From positions 276,657 through 340,656 of the forward strand of contig LNAC01000683.1 in the NCBI GenBank assembly GCA_002007465.1: 64,000 nt of DNA. The letters are read 5' to 3'. This document shows positions 61,637 to 64,000 of this stretch, piece after piece. The position numbers were made by a program, and so were the translations under genes. The first letter of the stretch is position 1. Each line of letters begins with the position of its first letter. The notes beneath the pieces are model-generated. The model did no database searches. It was not told the origin of the DNA and was given only the letters and a program-made list of their open reading frames with translations. This stretch comes from Ailurus styani (lineage: Eukaryota > Chordata > Mammalia > Carnivora > Ailuridae).

Positions 61637-61835
61637 TTTTTTAAAAAGATATGATTTATTTATTTAGACCACGGGCAGGGGAGGGGCAGAGAGAGAAGGG
61701 GAGAGAGAGAATCTCAAGCAGACTCTGTGTTGAGCACAGAGCTGGATTCGGGGTTTGATCTCACGACCCTGAGATCATGACCTGAGCCAAAATCAAGAGT
61801 CAGACACTTAACCAACTGAGCCATCCAGGCACTCC
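61637..61835 (-). mobile_element. Can-SINE, older
   Basis: Antisense copy; flanks GTATCTGATTTTT and TTATCTGGTTTTT. Confidence 0.9.
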
Positions 61836-61924
61836 TTATCTGGTTTTTCATTTTAGGGAAAATTTTAATTTTTGTTGTAATTTTTTTATTAACATATAAT
61901 GTATTAGTTGCTTCCTAGTGTAAT

Positions 61925-62036
61925 TTTTTTTAAAAGATTTTTATTTTTAAGTAACCTCTACACCCAACGTGGGGCTTGAAATTACAACCCCAAGACCAAG
62001 AGTCGCATGCTCTACCAACTGAGTCAGCCAGGCCCT
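61925..62036 (-). mobile_element. Can-SINE, short subtype
   Basis: Short subtype (AAGTAACCTCTACACCCAAC, CAAGAGTCGCATGCTCTACC). Confidence 0.88.
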
Positions 62037-62519
62037 TGTTGCAATTTTTTGTTTAAGCTATTTTCAATTATGTTTAAAACAAGGCTGGTATAACTGAATA
62101 AATACCAGGTTTTATTTCAGGACTGGGATTTGCTGTGACCTGGATGAAATGTTTCCCAAATATTCACCTCTCCAGACTATGATTTCTTGGTCAACAAGCA
62201 CCATTCTGATCGGCATTTGCCCTTCTCTTCCAGGAATCTAGCTAGTAGGAGGTGGGCTCCCTGGGTAGTAGGCCAGAGTACACCACCTCAGGAGCTCAAT
62301 GGTCCCTAAACCAGGGATCCAGACGTACCTTGTGTCTGTCCCAGTTTCTTTTCTGGGAGTGGGGATTGCTGGAAAGCTCAGAAGGGAGTTTCCTGGCAAG
62401 ATTCAGAGTGCAGCCAATTCTCTTGCTTCATTTTATGCGAGGTAAACCCATGTGTAATGCTTTCCCCAGGGGAAGACAAAGAAAGGAACTAGCACTAAGG
62501 AGATACTGAGAGGACAGCT

Positions 62520-62690
62520 TATTGTACAAACCAATTTAATTCTGACAGTAGTCACTGGTGGGTTAGAGAAGCTCTCTAAGTTTCCTAAGTTAGTTTCCTT
62601 ATTTGTAAAATGTAGCTAATAATAAATACCACCTCTTCCTTGTGTGGATTAAACGAGGTGATTCATAGAGGTCTACAACCATTGCCATTC
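62520..62690 (+). repeat. MIR remnant
   Basis: MIR-like core (TAGTTTCCTTATTTGTAAAA, GTGGATTAAACGAGGTGATT) at the left edge of the CpG island. Confidence 0.6.
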
Positions 62691-63900
62691 TCTTAACTGC
62701 CAAGCGATCGCCAAGTCGTGATCCTCACTACACTCCATGAAGTGGGTAGGACCACGGCGTCCGCGCTCCTGTCCCGCCGCACTCTTCCACTAGAGGGCAG
62801 GCTGAGGCCGAGAGCCGCGCAGGAGCCGCCACTTCCGGCGGCTCTGCGAGCAGGGAAGGCGGCCCCCTTGGGGAATAGGGCAAACACCTGTCCTCTGATT
62901 TGAATACCTGGGCGCCCCACAGTTCTAAAAGTAGGGCCAGAGCTCCATGACCTTCTCCCCCTCCCCGTGCTCCCGAAGCCGCAGTCCAGCTCTAGGTCTC
63001 CTGTGGTCTTAGCTTCCCGCCCTGTGACTCGGGGCACGGTGACCCAGAAAGCCGCCCCTACCAGCCCATCTTGTCCCCCAGACCCTCTGAGACTTAAGCG
63101 CTGGATCTCCTCCACGCTCAGATTTCTTCCACTCGCATAAGTAAAAGACAGCAAACTGAAAGCCCCGTGGGCAACTGCGATCTCTCCTTTAGGCTGAGCA
63201 GCAACAAATAACTCACCGCTCACGTGGGCGGAGCCGGGCACCCAGGCTCACATTTGATTTTCGCGATGATACTTCCGGCAATGCCTCTGCCCGCAGCCCG
63301 GCCCTCCCGCTCCCCCTCTGCCCAGGGGCACGTGCGCACGCTCCGTGGGGGCGCGGCTGGGCGGGGTGCACCGGGCAGCCTGCGAGAGAACCTTCCAGTA
63401 ACCACCTCCTCCCCAGTGAGTCCAGTCTGGGAGCCCCACCCAGGCAGCTGCGGCAGCCGCTGTGCTTCAGCCTGAGGAGGTCCTGGTTTTCCTCCCATCT
63501 CTCGGCAGGGCCGCAGACTGAGCCTGGGCTGTCCCAGAGCAGGGCCTGGCGGCCTGGAGGAGCTGGAAGTCAGGGTGTTGCTACTTCTCTTCGGGAGCGG
63601 AGCGTACCCTCCGCCTCCGGGTCTTCGGTCAAGGGTCTCTCCTTGGTGGAGGCCTCTCTTGAGCACGCCCTTCTCAGTTCCCTTGCTGCCTGCTTCTGTT
63701 TCCTCGCCCCTGCCTCTTCTTTTTTGCTCTCCTGATTCTCCTGTCCTTCCCGTCCACACCGACCCTCAGCACTTGGGGGCGTTAGCGGTGCTGGCCCCAA
63801 GGCCTGGGCCCTTTCTCTGGCACGTTCTTAGCGGGAGTGTGACCCTGTGGGTGAGGCTATGATGCCCATGACCAATGAAGAAACAGGGGTGTCTCCCTCC
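62690..63900. promoter_or_regulatory. CpG-rich promoter-like island of unknown gene
   Basis: A sharp rise in GC and CpG after AT-rich flank. ACTTCCGG ETS-type motifs occur near 62830 and 63270, with GGGCGG boxes, CACGTGCGCACGC near 63330 and a CTCF-like motif. No exon or known product could be assigned on either strand; ORFs of about 180 codons here are typical of GC-rich sequence. Confidence 0.55.
62787..62800 (+). promoter_or_regulatory. CTCF-like motif in CpG island
   Basis: CCACTAGAGGGCAG fits the CTCF core consensus CCASYAGRKGGCRS at all 14 positions. Matched by eye. Confidence 0.55.
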
Positions 63901-64000
63901 TCTCAGCTTGCTATCCCTCGCGGCGAACACCACCCTCCCCCCCCCCACCCAGGAGACAAATTCCTGTGAGTTTTAACACACTTGAGTACAGTTGAGTTCC

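Larger units (their letters stand above)
56841..62600. other. Gene-free repeat-rich block
   Basis: Contains SINE clusters, an old interspersed repeat with a nested SINE at 58.1-58.6 kb, an alternating GT/GC tract at 58.9 kb and MIR remnants at 60.7-60.9 kb. No supported gene. Confidence 0.55.

Noticed and set aside
62693..63759. Two minus-strand ORFs of about 180 codons in the right-edge CpG island
   Set aside because: Long frames are expected by chance in CpG-rich DNA; no domain, and the two overlap in different frames.
48410..64000. Expected mucin gene (MUC22/MUC21 orthologue) right of C6orf15
   Set aside because: No Ser/Thr tandem-repeat coding region or mucin C-terminus found before the window end.

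Overview
This is a 64 kb piece of carnivore genomic DNA from the telomeric MHC class I region (the PSORS1 interval). The gene order is POU5F1 (+), TCF19 (-), CCHCR1 (+), PSORS1C2 (+), CDSN (+), C6orf15 (+). This matches the human 6p21.3 order, read in the opposite direction. About forty Can-SINE (tRNA-Lys-type) insertions show that the host is a carnivore. Their head (GGCGCCTGGGTGGCTCAG, then TGGGTTAAAGC) and their tail (CTACTTGTGATCTCTCTC, then CAAATAAATAAATAAAATC) look mustelid rather than dog or cat. That family-level call rests on memory of the repeats, not on a search.

Layout. 1-2875: POU5F1 exons 2-5; exon 1 lies left of the window. 4340-7440: TCF19 on the minus strand, three coding exons. 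8000-8900: a GC-rich head-to-head promoter between TCF19 and CCHCR1. 9333-23218: CCHCR1, eighteen coding exons, with a short start at 9844 and an in-frame longer N-terminus from 9333. 24213-24540: a remnant of PSORS1C1 (SEEK1) on the minus strand, broken by two in-frame stops. 25059-26552: PSORS1C2. 26.6-39.8 kb: gene-free, repeat-rich. 39838-44245: CDSN. 47001-48391: C6orf15. 48.4-64 kb: no intact gene. That last block holds many SINEs, a truncated U4 snRNA retrocopy, an RBM17 processed pseudogene inserted into an antisense L1, and an unexplained GC-rich promoter-like island at 62.7-63.9 kb.

Functionally the window joins a pluripotency factor (POU5F1), a proliferation-linked chromatin reader (TCF19) and a centrosome/P-body coiled-coil protein (CCHCR1) to a block of secreted epithelial genes (PSORS1C2, CDSN, C6orf15). 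Those three share one small architecture: a TATA-like box, a short first exon holding the signal peptide with a phase-1 donor, then one long exon carrying the rest of the protein. Every exon border given here was read from splice sites plus reading-frame continuity. Comparisons with human proteins are from memory. I found no novel biological system; the most informative discovery is the degraded PSORS1C1 remnant.
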